Origin: an uncultured Bacteroidota bacterium
GTDB taxonomy: Bacteria > Bacteroidota > Bacteroidia > Bacteroidales > F082
Direction of reading: 5' to 3'
NCBI GenBank assembly: GCA_903957365.1
Contig: CAJBPB010000276.1
Coordinates: 1 to 64,000 of the forward strand
Length of the DNA: 64,000 bases
Below, in pieces: positions 27,670 to 36,338 of this stretch. The notes under the pieces were generated by a model, which was not told the origin of the DNA, did not search any database, and worked only from the letters and a program-made list of their open reading frames with translations. Every line of letters starts with the position of its first letter. Positions within the stretch are counted from its first letter, which is position 1. The position numbers and the translations under genes were made by a program.

Positions 27670-28194
27670 CTATTTGTTTTTCTTCTCTTTCTCATCATTT
27701 ATAAAACAGTTTAATTGCTCTTTAAGCGCTGCTTTATGTAGTTTAAACATATAGGATCTAACTCCTTCCTCTCCAAGCATATTAATCTTTGCTTCAATTA
27801 CTTCAAAATTGGTCATCGGATCAAGATCTTTTTTATCAATGAGATAAAGTATTGTCATTACTGTATCTTTATGAATATATCGGGTGTCAAAATGCTCAAG
27901 TCTGTATGTATTACCATCCGAAAGTTTCAGTTCAAGTTCTTCTTTTAGTTTGTTTCCAATAGGTTCTTCAGGGAAAGGGATGGGTAGAAGCTCAAGAAAA
28001 TAATTTTCTTTATCGGTAACGATGCCTCCTGTCAATGATTTTGTCTTTGTCCAATAAAAATTTACCGGTTCTACATAATACATCATCGATCCGTCAGCTG
28101 AAACACGGTTAAGAATTTCACATTGAGAGTATAAATGGGTTGATACTGTCAGTAATCCTAACAATAATGCTGTGTATTTTAGTCTGTAATTCAT
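27670..28194 (-). CDS. Exported protein of unknown function
   Basis: The 174-residue product has a signal peptide (about 1-23, ending THLYSQ). I do not recognise the family. The mature part is mixed alpha/beta with a segment on KLSDGNTYRLEHFDTRY and a lysine/glutamate-rich tail (NDEKEKKNK). It is convergent with the DUF2490 gene, with no base between the two stops. A TACATTTG box on the minus strand ends four bases before its ATG, suggesting a leaderless transcript. Confidence 0.65.
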   Translation of the reverse strand: MNYRLKYTALLLGLLTVSTHLYSQCEILNRVSADGSMMYYVEPVNFYWTKTKSLTGGIVTDKENYFLELLPIPFPEEPIGNKLKEELELKLSDGNTYRLEHFDTRYIHKDTVMTILYLIDKKDLDPMTNFEVIEAKINMLGEEGVRSYMFKLHKAALKEQLNCFINDEKEKKNK

Positions 28195-28198
28195 AGTT

Positions 28199-28219
28199 CA
28201 AATGTATATTACAAAGATA
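28199..28219 (-). promoter_or_regulatory. Two tandem -7 boxes upstream of the 28194 gene
   Basis: On the minus strand, TATCTTTG (28219-28212) and TACATTTG (28206-28199) both match TAnnTTTG. The second ends four bases before the ATG at 28194. Either could be the active box; no matching -33 element stands out. Confidence 0.4.
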
Positions 28220-28440
28220 CAAACTTTTTATTTTGTATATTCAGGAAGCAATGTCAGCGGTAAGTTATAACAGGTTTCGGTAAGATTATTAGATACATAT
28301 TCAAATTATATGGGAGTTTTTACTCTTCTCTTTTATTCAAAATAACGGCCATTTATGATCAGCTGACATTAAATTGTACAATTTGTTAAGGGCCTGATTT
28401 GAAATTATTCAGATGAAAATCAGAAAAAATGAAGTGTAGC

Positions 28441-29220
28441 TTAGTATTTATTCATACGATTGCCGAACGAAAAACCAATGTAAAAGGTCAGAAAGGCTGG
28501 TTGATAAGATGATTCAGCCATTACAGTTACCCCAGCTGGAAAAAAATCAAGCATCACACCTGCTTCAATGGCTTTCACTTTTGTTTTAATTTCTCCAAAC
28601 TCAAAACTGAAACCACTCCGGAAAAAGGCCCCAGGTACCACGGTTATTTCGTTCAATCCTTTAGAGTAAGGTGCCCGACCGTAAATATCGTCCCACGAAA
28701 TGTCAGGGTCAAATTGTTCAGTTACAATATCATATAAATAGGCTCCGCCAGATGACTGATTGATCTTTACTACATACAGATAGTAAGGTTTTTCAATGGC
28801 TAAAGATGCGCCTATTTCGTAAATCCATCTTACTTCTACGCCTCCCCAGTAGGGTTTGCCATTTAAAAGTTTTCGATACCCAAATCCTGCCCGTGCTACA
28901 ATAACATCATTCATTTTGCCGTAAACATACCTTCTCGAATTGCTGTAATAAGGGTTTATGGTTTTGATTTGTTTCGGTGAACGCATTGTTACCAACTCAA
29001 AGGAGAAAACACGCGTATTGAATGCGTTTATATTTTTCCCCATGCGATAGCCCATACCTAATCCAAGATTATGTGCGATGGCCTGTCCGAATCGCTCATG
29101 ACTGTATATTATCATATTTTCTATGCTGTCGAAATCATCGCTGATCTGAGCATAGGTTGATGGCAAAGACACCCACAAAAAAGTGGCTGTTAATAATAAT
29201 ATTTGGAATAACCTTTTCAC
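28441..29220 (-). CDS. Probable outer-membrane protein, function unknown
   Basis: The 259-residue protein has a signal peptide (about 1-24, ending STYAQ). Repeated alternating hydrophobic strands (GLGMGYRMGK, VFSFELVTMR, VVARAGFGYRK, FYIGFSFGNRMNKY) and a terminal aromatic residue point to an outer-membrane beta-barrel. It is not assigned to a named family. The gene is alone on the minus strand, upstream of a small lipoprotein gene on the same strand. Confidence 0.68.
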   Translation of the reverse strand: MKRLFQILLLTATFLWVSLPSTYAQISDDFDSIENMIIYSHERFGQAIAHNLGLGMGYRMGKNINAFNTRVFSFELVTMRSPKQIKTINPYYSNSRRYVYGKMNDVIVARAGFGYRKLLNGKPYWGGVEVRWIYEIGASLAIEKPYYLYVVKINQSSGGAYLYDIVTEQFDPDISWDDIYGRAPYSKGLNEITVVPGAFFRSGFSFEFGEIKTKVKAIEAGVMLDFFPAGVTVMAESSYQPAFLTFYIGFSFGNRMNKY

Positions 29221-29289
29221 ACGCTAAAAATATCAAATTTTTAGGAGAAATAACAGTTGAACGGGAAATTTCAGGATAAAAAGAAAGTT

Positions 29290-29418
29290 TTAATAACGTG
29301 TTTCGCGTTGAAATTTTTGTGTTTCACCATAGGCTGCGCACTTGGCCGTTGATTTACACGACATCATCATTATTCCGATTGCTGCAACAGCTATTAGGAG
29401 GACTGAGATTTTTTTCAT
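29290..29418 (-). CDS. 42-residue putative lipoprotein
   Basis: A short frame starts at ATG 29418 and ends at TAA 29290. It encodes a typical lipoprotein signal (MKKISVLLIAVAAIGIM, then MMSC with lipidated Cys21), followed by a 21-residue mature part: KSTAKCAAYGE, then TQKFQRETRY. The mature part contains a second Cys and a basic/aromatic tail. Such tiny CKSTAK-type lipoproteins occur in other Bacteroidota and are often missed. It lies 69 bases upstream of the 28441-29220 gene, on the same strand. Function unknown. Confidence 0.72.
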   Translation of the reverse strand: MKKISVLLIAVAAIGIMMMSCKSTAKCAAYGETQKFQRETRY

Positions 29419-29533
29419 AATTTTACTCAATGTTTATGAAGTTATTTTTCGGATGCAAAGGAAACAGTTTTTATCCAAATAACAAAGAAATACCGAAGTT
29501 ATTGTTCACTAATATGTCTTTAATAATTTAACC

Positions 29534-30211
29534 ATGACTGTGGTCAACCCTGAAATTGAAGAAAGTTGGAAGGATGCGCTTGCCCAAGAATTTGAATCGC
29601 AGTATTTTATTGATTTAAAGAGCTTTCTATTGGAGGAAAAAATGAAGTACACAATTTATCCTCCCGGTAAAAGTATTTTTCATGCATTTGATCTTACCCC
29701 ATTGTATAAAGTAAGGGTAGTAATCATCGGACAGGATCCATACCATGGGCCTGGGCAGGCACATGGATTGTGCTTCTCTGTCCCCGATGGAGTATCTCCC
29801 CCTCCAAGTCTGGTTAATATTTTCAAGGAGTTGAAAACAGATTTCGGTCTCATAACGCCACGCACAGGAAATTTAGAGAAATGGGCACGCCAGGGCGTAT
29901 TGCTCCTGAATGCAACATTAACTGTTAGAGACGGACAAGCCGCTTCACACCAGGGAAAAGGTTGGGAAAGATTTACTGATGCTGCAATTAAGGTTATTTC
30001 TGAAAAGTGTGAACATGTTGTTTTTATTTTGTGGGGTAATTTCGCACAGGCAAAAGCACAATTAATTGATTCGGATAAGCATTTTATTCTAAAGGGAGTG
30101 CACCCGTCACCGTTATCTGCGTCACGTGGTTTTTTTGGCTGCCGGCATTTTTCTCAAACAAACAGATTATTAAGCAGTGTTGGGTACAAGGAAATTGACT
30201 GGTCTGTTTAG
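29534..30211 (+). CDS. ung: Uracil-DNA glycosylase
   Basis: Ung removes uracil from DNA to start base-excision repair. The 225-residue protein has the family-1 water-activating motif GQDPYHGPGQAHG with its catalytic Asp, and the DNA-intercalation motif HPSPLSASRGFFG. The length is normal. The gene stands alone between a divergent lipoprotein gene and the FadL gene, with its own upstream region. Confidence 0.97.
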   Translation: MTVVNPEIEESWKDALAQEFESQYFIDLKSFLLEEKMKYTIYPPGKSIFHAFDLTPLYKVRVVIIGQDPYHGPGQAHGLCFSVPDGVSPPPSLVNIFKELKTDFGLITPRTGNLEKWARQGVLLLNATLTVRDGQAASHQGKGWERFTDAAIKVISEKCEHVVFILWGNFAQAKAQLIDSDKHFILKGVHPSPLSASRGFFGCRHFSQTNRLLSSVGYKEIDWSV

Positions 30212-30621
30212 GACGTTCTTCTAAAACAGAAACATGAAAATTGATAATAGAAGAGTCATGCAGATATAGATTTATTATGCAATCGAAGATTCCCTCAATA
30301 GTTAGGTCAAATTTATCTGGATTGATTTCAGATTCTTAAACATGCACTCATTTTACTATTCTGAGACTTAAAAAAAATCTTCCCAGATTTAATTCTTTCG
30401 GTATCTTTAAGTAAAAGTTATCGATGATTTATGCTGATTACAGGCATACCATTCAAAATCAAATTATTATCACCTATTCTTATGACCCATATCTGATGGG
30501 GTTAAAACGAAAAATTTCAATCTTTGGTTAAAATTTAAAAAATCAGGTTTATAATTACTTAATTGCATAAATAAAAAATATTGTACCTTGCGCCGATTTT
30601 TAACCAAATAAAAACTAAATT
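30212..30621. other. Intergenic region before the FadL gene
   Basis: This stretch of about 410 bases is AT-rich, with no convincing reading frame on either strand and no tRNA. Its only recognisable element is the promoter candidate at 30563-30590. Confidence 0.5.
30563..30590 (+). promoter_or_regulatory. Candidate promoter for the FadL/SGNH pair
   Basis: TTG at 30563-30565 is followed after 18 bases by TACCTTG at 30584-30590, one T short of the TAnnTTTG consensus. It lies 31 bases before the FadL-like start. Confidence 0.4.
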
Positions 30622-31836
30622 ATGATCAAATCCTTTATTTTCTCCTTGCTGTTCGCTGTAGCTGGTATGTCAGTGATTGCGGGCGGTTATCAAGTGAGGT
30701 TGCAGGGAAACAAGAGTACCGGCATGGGTCTCACCGGAACAGCCTTAAACTTAGGCTCAAGTTCAATCTTTTACAATCCTGGTGCTTTGTCACTTATGAA
30801 AGAAAAGATGGATTTTTCGGTTGGTGCAAGTGGTATTATTTCACGCATCACCTTCGAAAAATCAGGTTCACAGTATCAGGCTGAAACTGAAAATCCTATG
30901 AGCACTCCATTTTATCTTTATGGTGCCGGAAAAATTTCAGACAAATGGACAGTTGGATTAGGTGTTTATACACCTTACGGAAGTTCTGCCAAATGGAATG
31001 ATGACTGGGCTGGAAGTTTGTTGATTCAGAATATTTCGCTGAAAGCGATTTTTATTCAACCTACAGTAGCCTATAAAATTAATGACAAACTCGGTATTGG
31101 TGCAGGTTTTGTTTATGCTTATGGAACTGTTAAACTTGCAAAAAGTTTAAATTATGGGTCTGGAACAGGTGCAGAACTTGAAGGTACCAGTTCGAATATG
31201 GGTTTTAATCTTGGTGTTTTTTACACGCCAACTGAAAAACTTTCTGTTGGTGTGAATTATCGCTCGAAAGTGTTGGCTGAAGTTAAAGGGGGTGATGCCA
31301 CTTTTTCAGTTCCTCAGTCAATTCAATCATTGGTTCCGACCAATAATAAGTTTGATGCTACCTTACCAATGCCAGGTAACCTTGATTTCGGACTTAGTTA
31401 TCAGGCGAGTGAAAAACTCCTTGTGTCACTTGAGTTAAACTGGGTAATGTGGAGTGTTTATGATACCTTAACTTTTGAATTTGAAGAATCTGGTTCAAGG
31501 CTTAATTCATCCAATCCACGATTGTATAAAGATACTTTCATTCCTCGTTTGGGATTTGAGTACAAATTGAATGATATGGTTACCCTTAGAGCTGGTGGAT
31601 ATTATGATCCAAGTCCTACAGATGAAAACTATTTTAATCCTGAAACAGTTAGTTTAAATACAATCGCTTTCACACTTGGTCTGTCTGTTAAGCCAACTGA
31701 AAAATTGAGTATTGATTTGTCTTATTTGCAGTTGACCGGTTTGAAGGCTGAAAAATCTTACTCGCCAGAAAACTTTGCAGGTACTTACAAATCAGCTGCT
31801 TATATTCCGGGTATTGGCGTTTCATATCATTTTTAA
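30622..31836 (+). CDS. OmpP1/FadL-type outer-membrane transporter
   Basis: The 404-residue protein has a signal peptide (about 1-20) and the FadL family N-terminal segment GNKSTGMGLTGTAL followed by SSIFYNPGALS, which forms the plug. The rest is a 14-strand-type beta-barrel ending IPGIGVSYHF with a terminal Phe. FadL proteins take up long-chain fatty acids and other hydrophobic compounds across the outer membrane. It is followed after 20 bases by an SGNH lipoprotein gene, which suggests that lipid released by hydrolysis could be imported. Confidence 0.9.
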   Translation: MIKSFIFSLLFAVAGMSVIAGGYQVRLQGNKSTGMGLTGTALNLGSSSIFYNPGALSLMKEKMDFSVGASGIISRITFEKSGSQYQAETENPMSTPFYLYGAGKISDKWTVGLGVYTPYGSSAKWNDDWAGSLLIQNISLKAIFIQPTVAYKINDKLGIGAGFVYAYGTVKLAKSLNYGSGTGAELEGTSSNMGFNLGVFYTPTEKLSVGVNYRSKVLAEVKGGDATFSVPQSIQSLVPTNNKFDATLPMPGNLDFGLSYQASEKLLVSLELNWVMWSVYDTLTFEFEESGSRLNSSNPRLYKDTFIPRLGFEYKLNDMVTLRAGGYYDPSPTDENYFNPETVSLNTIAFTLGLSVKPTEKLSIDLSYLQLTGLKAEKSYSPENFAGTYKSAAYIPGIGVSYHF

Positions 31837-31856
31837 TCATAAAATAAGATACTCAG

Positions 31857-33251
31857 ATGAAAATAAAAATATCAATAATTGCCTTGGCACTCACAGGGAT
31901 GTGGGCATGTCAACCTGAACTTAATGAGTTCGTTCCTACAAAAGGAAATGCTGATTTCACAACCTATATGTCTGCAGGTAATTCACTTACAGCAGGTTAT
32001 AGCGATGGTGCTTTGTATAAATCAGGTCAACAAAACTCTTATGCTGCTATTATTGCAATGCAGATGGAAGCAGTTGGTCGTACCGGTGATTTTAAGGTGC
32101 CTTTTATGGAGACTGAAGACGGTGTTGGTTTGCGCGGTGCAAATCTGGTGACAAAAATGGAAATGGGTTACTCAGTCGATTGTAAAGGTGTGGCTTCATT
32201 GTCACCTGTTTTCGCTAATCCAAATGCATCACAGCAAGAACTTGCAGTTTTAATTGGTACTCCGATCGGAGAAGCCGGTCCTTATCATAATGTGGCTGTA
32301 CCTGGCGCTAAGGTGGGTCATTTACTTGCTCCTGGTTACGGAACTTTGAATCCTTTCTATGGTAGGTTTGCAAGTGCTGCCGGAAATGCTGTGGTAAATG
32401 AATTTGCAAATATTAATCCGACATTCTTTAGTTTGTGGATTGGAAATAATGATGTTCTTGGTTATGCCACTTCAGGTGGAATAGGCGATATCATTACTCC
32501 GATTGAAGGAACTCCAGGAATTGGATTTGCAGCAAGTTATGAAGCTGTTGTTCAGTATTTTGAAGCAAGTGCAACTGGTGGTATTGTAGCTAATATTCCA
32601 GATATCACTTCAATTCCTTTTTTCACAACTGTTCCTTATAACCCGATCGTTTTAACAGAACAGGCTCAGGTTGATGCCCTTAATGCTGGATATGCAGCAT
32701 ACAATGGTGCAATGGAACTTTTTCAAAGTCCTTTGCGTATTACCTGGGCTTTAGGTCAGAATCCAATGGTAATTGCAGATGCTTCGATTCAGGTTCCTCC
32801 AGGTTATGAAGCGTTGAAAATGAGACAGATTACAGCTGAAGAGTTGGTTCTGCTGTCTATTCCTCAGGATTCAATTAAATGTGGCGGTTGGGGATCTCTT
32901 AAACCTGTTCCTGATCAATTTATTCTGACAAGTCAGGAAAAAACAAATGTAGCAAACGCTGTTGCTTCTTATAACGAGGTAATCGCAGGTGTGGCTGAAG
33001 CACATGATCTTGCTCTCGTTGATGCAAACAAGTATATGAAACTTGCTAGTAATGGCGGACTTAAAATGGATGGAGTAATGTTTACCAATGCATTTGTTAC
33101 AGGAAATCTGTTTTCGACAGATGGAGTACATTTAACTCCTCAGGGTAATGCTGTAGTAGCTAACTTCTTCATTGATGCAATCAATGAAAAATACAATTCA
33201 AAAATTCCAAAGGTTCCTGTATCGGAATACAATGCGGTATTACTTCCTTAA
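31857..33251 (+). CDS. SGNH/GDSL-hydrolase lipoprotein
   Basis: The 464-residue protein has a lipoprotein signal (ALTGMWAC, Cys18) and the SGNH blocks: block I SAGNSLTAGY (nucleophile Ser in GNSL), block III WIGNND and block V DGVHLTPQG (Asp/His). It is therefore likely an esterase or lipase acting at the outer membrane or periplasm. It is larger than the basic fold because of an insertion around residues 120-300. It pairs with the upstream FadL gene, and the transcript ends at a terminator 21 bases later. Confidence 0.85.
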   Translation: MKIKISIIALALTGMWACQPELNEFVPTKGNADFTTYMSAGNSLTAGYSDGALYKSGQQNSYAAIIAMQMEAVGRTGDFKVPFMETEDGVGLRGANLVTKMEMGYSVDCKGVASLSPVFANPNASQQELAVLIGTPIGEAGPYHNVAVPGAKVGHLLAPGYGTLNPFYGRFASAAGNAVVNEFANINPTFFSLWIGNNDVLGYATSGGIGDIITPIEGTPGIGFAASYEAVVQYFEASATGGIVANIPDITSIPFFTTVPYNPIVLTEQAQVDALNAGYAAYNGAMELFQSPLRITWALGQNPMVIADASIQVPPGYEALKMRQITAEELVLLSIPQDSIKCGGWGSLKPVPDQFILTSQEKTNVANAVASYNEVIAGVAEAHDLALVDANKYMKLASNGGLKMDGVMFTNAFVTGNLFSTDGVHLTPQGNAVVANFFIDAINEKYNSKIPKVPVSEYNAVLLP

Positions 33252-33272
33252 ATAATATTTATTAAAACTGTA

Positions 33273-33305
33273 AAGGGCAATCTCATACGGGATTGCCCTT
33301 TTTTT
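33273..33305 (+). terminator. Rho-independent terminator after the SGNH gene
   Basis: A perfect 10-base-pair stem (AAGGGCAATC at 33273-33282 with GATTGCCCTT at 33291-33300) has an 8-base loop and a T-run. The T-run leads directly into the -7 box of rdgB. Confidence 0.9.
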
Positions 33306-33312
33306 ATTTTTG
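33305..33312 (+). promoter_or_regulatory. -7 box abutting the rdgB start
   Basis: TATTTTTG ends four bases before the rdgB ATG (33317) and overlaps the tail of the upstream terminator. A transcript would start at or next to the ATG, so the mRNA would be leaderless. No -33 element is clear. Confidence 0.4.
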
Positions 33313-33316
33313 CATT

Positions 33317-33895
33317 ATGAAAAAACTATTGTTTGCAACAAACAATGCCCATAAACTGAATGAAATTCGGGAGATCACAACGAATAAGTTTGAAATTCTG
33401 GGATTGAATGATGTGAAGTTTATAGGGGATATCCCGGAAACTTCTCCTACCATTGAAGAAAATGCGATTCAAAAAGCCCGCTACATCCACGAAAAGTTTC
33501 AAATGGACTGTTTTGCCGATGATACTGGGTTGGAAGTGAATGCATTGCATGGTGAACCTGGTGTTTATTCGGCACGTTATGCCGGTGAGCATTGTTCTTA
33601 CACAGATAACAACCTTAAATTACTTGCTGCACTTCAGAATAAAAAAAATAGAAATGCAAGATTTCGTACTGTCATAGCATTGATTTATAACAGCCAACTG
33701 TTCACATTCGAAGGTGTTGTTGAAGGGAGTATAATTTCACAACCCAGAGGGGGTGAAGGTTTCGGCTATGACCCGGTCTTTGTGCCCGATGGTTATAACC
33801 AGACATTTGCAGAAATGGGTGCAGCAATGAAAAATACAATCAGTCACCGGGGTTTGGCAACAGCAAAACTGATTAGTTTTCTTGATGGGATTTAA
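33317..33895 (+). CDS. rdgB: Non-canonical purine NTP pyrophosphatase RdgB
   Basis: RdgB (HAM1/ITPA family) hydrolyses dITP, ITP and XTP to protect DNA from damaged purines. The 192-residue protein shows [12 protein letters not shown] at the N-terminus, [23 protein letters not shown] and GFGYDPVF in the middle, and SHRG near the C-terminus, the full family set. The ATG at 33317 was preferred to a frame start at 33293, which lies inside the terminator stem and adds residues that are not family-like. Confidence 0.95.
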   Translation: MKKLLFATNNAHKLNEIREITTNKFEILGLNDVKFIGDIPETSPTIEENAIQKARYIHEKFQMDCFADDTGLEVNALHGEPGVYSARYAGEHCSYTDNNLKLLAALQNKKNRNARFRTVIALIYNSQLFTFEGVVEGSIISQPRGGEGFGYDPVFVPDGYNQTFAEMGAAMKNTISHRGLATAKLISFLDGI

Positions 33896-34055
33896 AAAGA
33901 TCGACAGAGGTTTTGCAGGAATAATTACTTTGGTTGAACAAAATGTACACAATGCATGCTTTTATCTTTAATTGTCAATTGAAAAATTGATGGTTTTTCA
34001 ACTTTACTTTTCTGTGGGCTGATGAAATCCTAAAATAAAGGTTCATCCTATTTCA

Positions 34056-34073
34056 ATGAACAAGTTTGTTCAT
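34056..34073 (-). repeat. Small inverted repeat at the ddl 3' end
   Basis: ATGAACAA and TTGTTCAT form an 8-base palindrome with a 2-base centre, touching the ddl stop codon. It could be a weak terminator for ddl, but there is no T-run after it on the minus strand. Confidence 0.3.
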
Positions 34074-35044
34074 CAAATGATATTTTCCAGTGTCATGTCA
34101 AACAACTGTTCAAGACTGATTCCCATAAAGGCGGCCTGCTTGGGAATAATACTTGCAGGTGAAATACCGGGAACTGTATTTACCTCAAGAAAAAATAAAT
34201 CTTTAGGAGTTAGAATGAAATCAAAACGCACAAATCCTTTGCATCCAATACGTTGGTACAAATAAGCGCCTGTAGCTTTAATATATGTTTCAGTTTCTTC
34301 GTCAACTACTGCCGGTGTAATTTCATCTGACATGCCTTCTGTATATTTCGCCTCATAATCGAAAAATTCCTTTTTGCTGACAATTTCAGTGATTGGAAAC
34401 ACAATCATCCTGCCTTTAGATTCAAGCACACCACAACCAATTTCTCGGCCTCCGATAAAAGCTTCAACGAGAACTTCTGTATCTTCATGCATGGCTTTTT
34501 CAATAGCTGGTAACAATTCATCAAGAGTCTTTACTTTGGAAACGCCGACACTTGAACCGCCATTGTTGGGTTTTACAAAAGCAGGTAGTCCGGTTGTTTT
34601 AATAATCTCTTCCATTGCCGGAAGATGATTTTTAGAAAGTAGAATCGATTCAGCTACTTTGACGCCATGTGTTTTTACAATTCTTTTACAATAATCTTTA
34701 TGAAAAGTGATGGCAGATGTTGCCATGCTGCACGATGTATATGGAATTTTCATCATGTCAAGGTAACCCAGAAATTTTCCGTCTTCACCCGGCGTTCCGT
34801 GAATTGCGTTAAAAACAGCATCAAAAATTATTTTTTCATTGCCAACTGAAATAGAAAAGTCATTCTTGTCAACCTGAAATCTGTTGCCATCACCATCCTG
34901 ATAATACCATTCGCGACCACTGATAAAAAGGAGATAAGCCTTATATCTTGTCGGATTGAGATGTTTAGCAACCACATTCCCACTCTTGACTGAAATTTCA
35001 TATTCACCCGAATCACCACCACAAACAACCGCAATTGATTTCAT
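34073..35044 (-). CDS. ddl: D-alanine--D-alanine ligase
   Basis: Ddl joins two D-alanines for peptidoglycan precursors. The 323-residue ATP-grasp enzyme has the N-terminal GGDSGEYEISVKSG segment, the FNAIHGTPGEDG motif, the ATP-binding FVKPNNGGSSVGVSK segment and the metal-binding region FLEVNTVPGISPASI. The length fits the family. It is transcribed away from the PASTA gene, with a TATTTTTG box on the minus strand at 35095-35088 as a possible -7 element. Confidence 0.95.
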   Translation of the reverse strand: MKSIAVVCGGDSGEYEISVKSGNVVAKHLNPTRYKAYLLFISGREWYYQDGDGNRFQVDKNDFSISVGNEKIIFDAVFNAIHGTPGEDGKFLGYLDMMKIPYTSCSMATSAITFHKDYCKRIVKTHGVKVAESILLSKNHLPAMEEIIKTTGLPAFVKPNNGGSSVGVSKVKTLDELLPAIEKAMHEDTEVLVEAFIGGREIGCGVLESKGRMIVFPITEIVSKKEFFDYEAKYTEGMSDEITPAVVDEETETYIKATGAYLYQRIGCKGFVRFDFILTPKDLFFLEVNTVPGISPASIIPKQAAFMGISLEQLFDMTLENII

Positions 35045-35481
35045 TTAATTACCTTTTAGGTTTGTTAACGCATTTTCAAATCAGAGTCAAAAATAATCAA
35101 TCTTTTCAATTGGATGTCTAATATACAGGGTACAATGTTCTTTGCAAAGCAACACATAGCCATACATCGTAAATAAAAATTTGGTTTTTAATGCATTTAT
35201 AATTCCAGTCGATTGATACAATTGCTTTTACCTTGAAATTTATATCTCATGATTAATTGATGCGTTTCTTATTTTATTTTACTCTGCATCCCCTTTCTGA
35301 TACTCTGCATTGCCGTTGTGATTTCCAGTTTTTTTCTGAATGGAGACACTTCTGACCTACTGTGGTGATTGCAAAGGTTCATATTGTCCCGAAAATATCC
35401 TTACCTTTGCCTGTTTTCAGGCAATATTTTTTATAAAATCAGGTTATCAATATTCCTGTAAGTAAGGATAAAATAATTAAA
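35045..35481. other. Divergent region between ddl and the PASTA gene
   Basis: This region of about 437 bases has no credible gene. It holds a minus-strand TATTTTTG box at 35088-35095 for ddl, the plus-strand TACCTTTG box at 35402-35409, and a small hairpin just after it. The central 250 bases have no recognised structure. Confidence 0.5.
35402..35423 (+). promoter_or_regulatory. -7 box with immediately following hairpin, PASTA gene leader
   Basis: TACCTTTG (35402-35409) matches the -7 consensus. Overlapping its last two bases, TGCCTG (35408-35413) pairs with CAGGCA (35418-35423) around a TTTT loop, and a T-rich stretch follows. The start of the mRNA would thus be a hairpin, which could protect the 5' end or act as a weak attenuator. 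Confidence 0.4.
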
Positions 35482-36324
35482 ATGGGCGTATTCTCATTCA
35501 TTGCCAGTAAGAAATTCTTTATAAATCTGGCTATTATTGTTGTTGTTTTTTTTATCATTGTCTGGTTGGTTTTTAAAGGCGTTGACTCTTATACCCGGCA
35601 TGGTCAGGTATATGTTGTGCCTGATTTTGTAGGTAGTCCTTTCAGCGAAATAGAGAAAAAGAATGATAAGCTGTTTACGTTTATCATTACTGACAGCATT
35701 TTTAAGCGTAATGTGCCTGATGGAACTGTGTTAATGCAGGATCCTTTGCCAGGTTCTAAAGTGAAGCAGGGACGGAATATGTACATTATCACAGTAGCAA
35801 AAATGCCAGAAAAAGTGAAGATGCCAAATCTCAGGAACCTGTCACTAAGACAGGCTCAGGTGCTGCTTGAATCGAATGACCTTAAGTTGAATGATCTTTT
35901 TTACGTCGATCATTTTGCGAAACATGCTGTGGTTGAACAAGAGTATAACGGATCCATTATTGAACCCGAAACAGAAATATTTCGTGGTTCGTCGATAGAT
36001 CTGACATTGGGGAATGGTGGTTCGATGGAACAAACTGAGATTCCGTTCCTGATTGGTTCTAAGCCAGGTGAATTGATCGAAATGCTGCATGCAAGTTACC
36101 TGAATCTGGGCAATGAAGTATATATGGATAATAATGACACAATACATGCAAGGGTGTTCCGCACAGAACCAAGTTCGTTGCATGGTCTAAAGGTAGATCC
36201 CGGAACAAAAATTTCAGTCTGGTATCGGTCAAACAGAATAGTCGATTTCAGTGAGGTAATTCTTCAGGCAAGAAATGATACTGCAACCATTGAAAATCAG
36301 GATAGTATTCCGGATTATTTTTAA
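35482..36324 (+). CDS. Membrane-anchored PASTA-domain protein
   Basis: The 280-residue protein has one N-terminal membrane helix (13-31) and three PASTA domains outside the cytoplasm (about 42-107, 111-177 and 185-249; each has a V/I-PDF/PNL-type start and a G-S/T-V/I hydrophobic strand end). PASTA domains bind peptidoglycan or beta-lactams, but here there is no kinase or penicillin-binding domain attached. A role in wall sensing or tethering is plausible. It is followed by a T9SS cargo gene and an RluD-type gene in one operon. Confidence 0.88.
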   Translation: MGVFSFIASKKFFINLAIIVVVFFIIVWLVFKGVDSYTRHGQVYVVPDFVGSPFSEIEKKNDKLFTFIITDSIFKRNVPDGTVLMQDPLPGSKVKQGRNMYIITVAKMPEKVKMPNLRNLSLRQAQVLLESNDLKLNDLFYVDHFAKHAVVEQEYNGSIIEPETEIFRGSSIDLTLGNGGSMEQTEIPFLIGSKPGELIEMLHASYLNLGNEVYMDNNDTIHARVFRTEPSSLHGLKVDPGTKISVWYRSNRIVDFSEVILQARNDTATIENQDSIPDYF

Positions 36325-36338
36325 AACAATTTAGTAAA

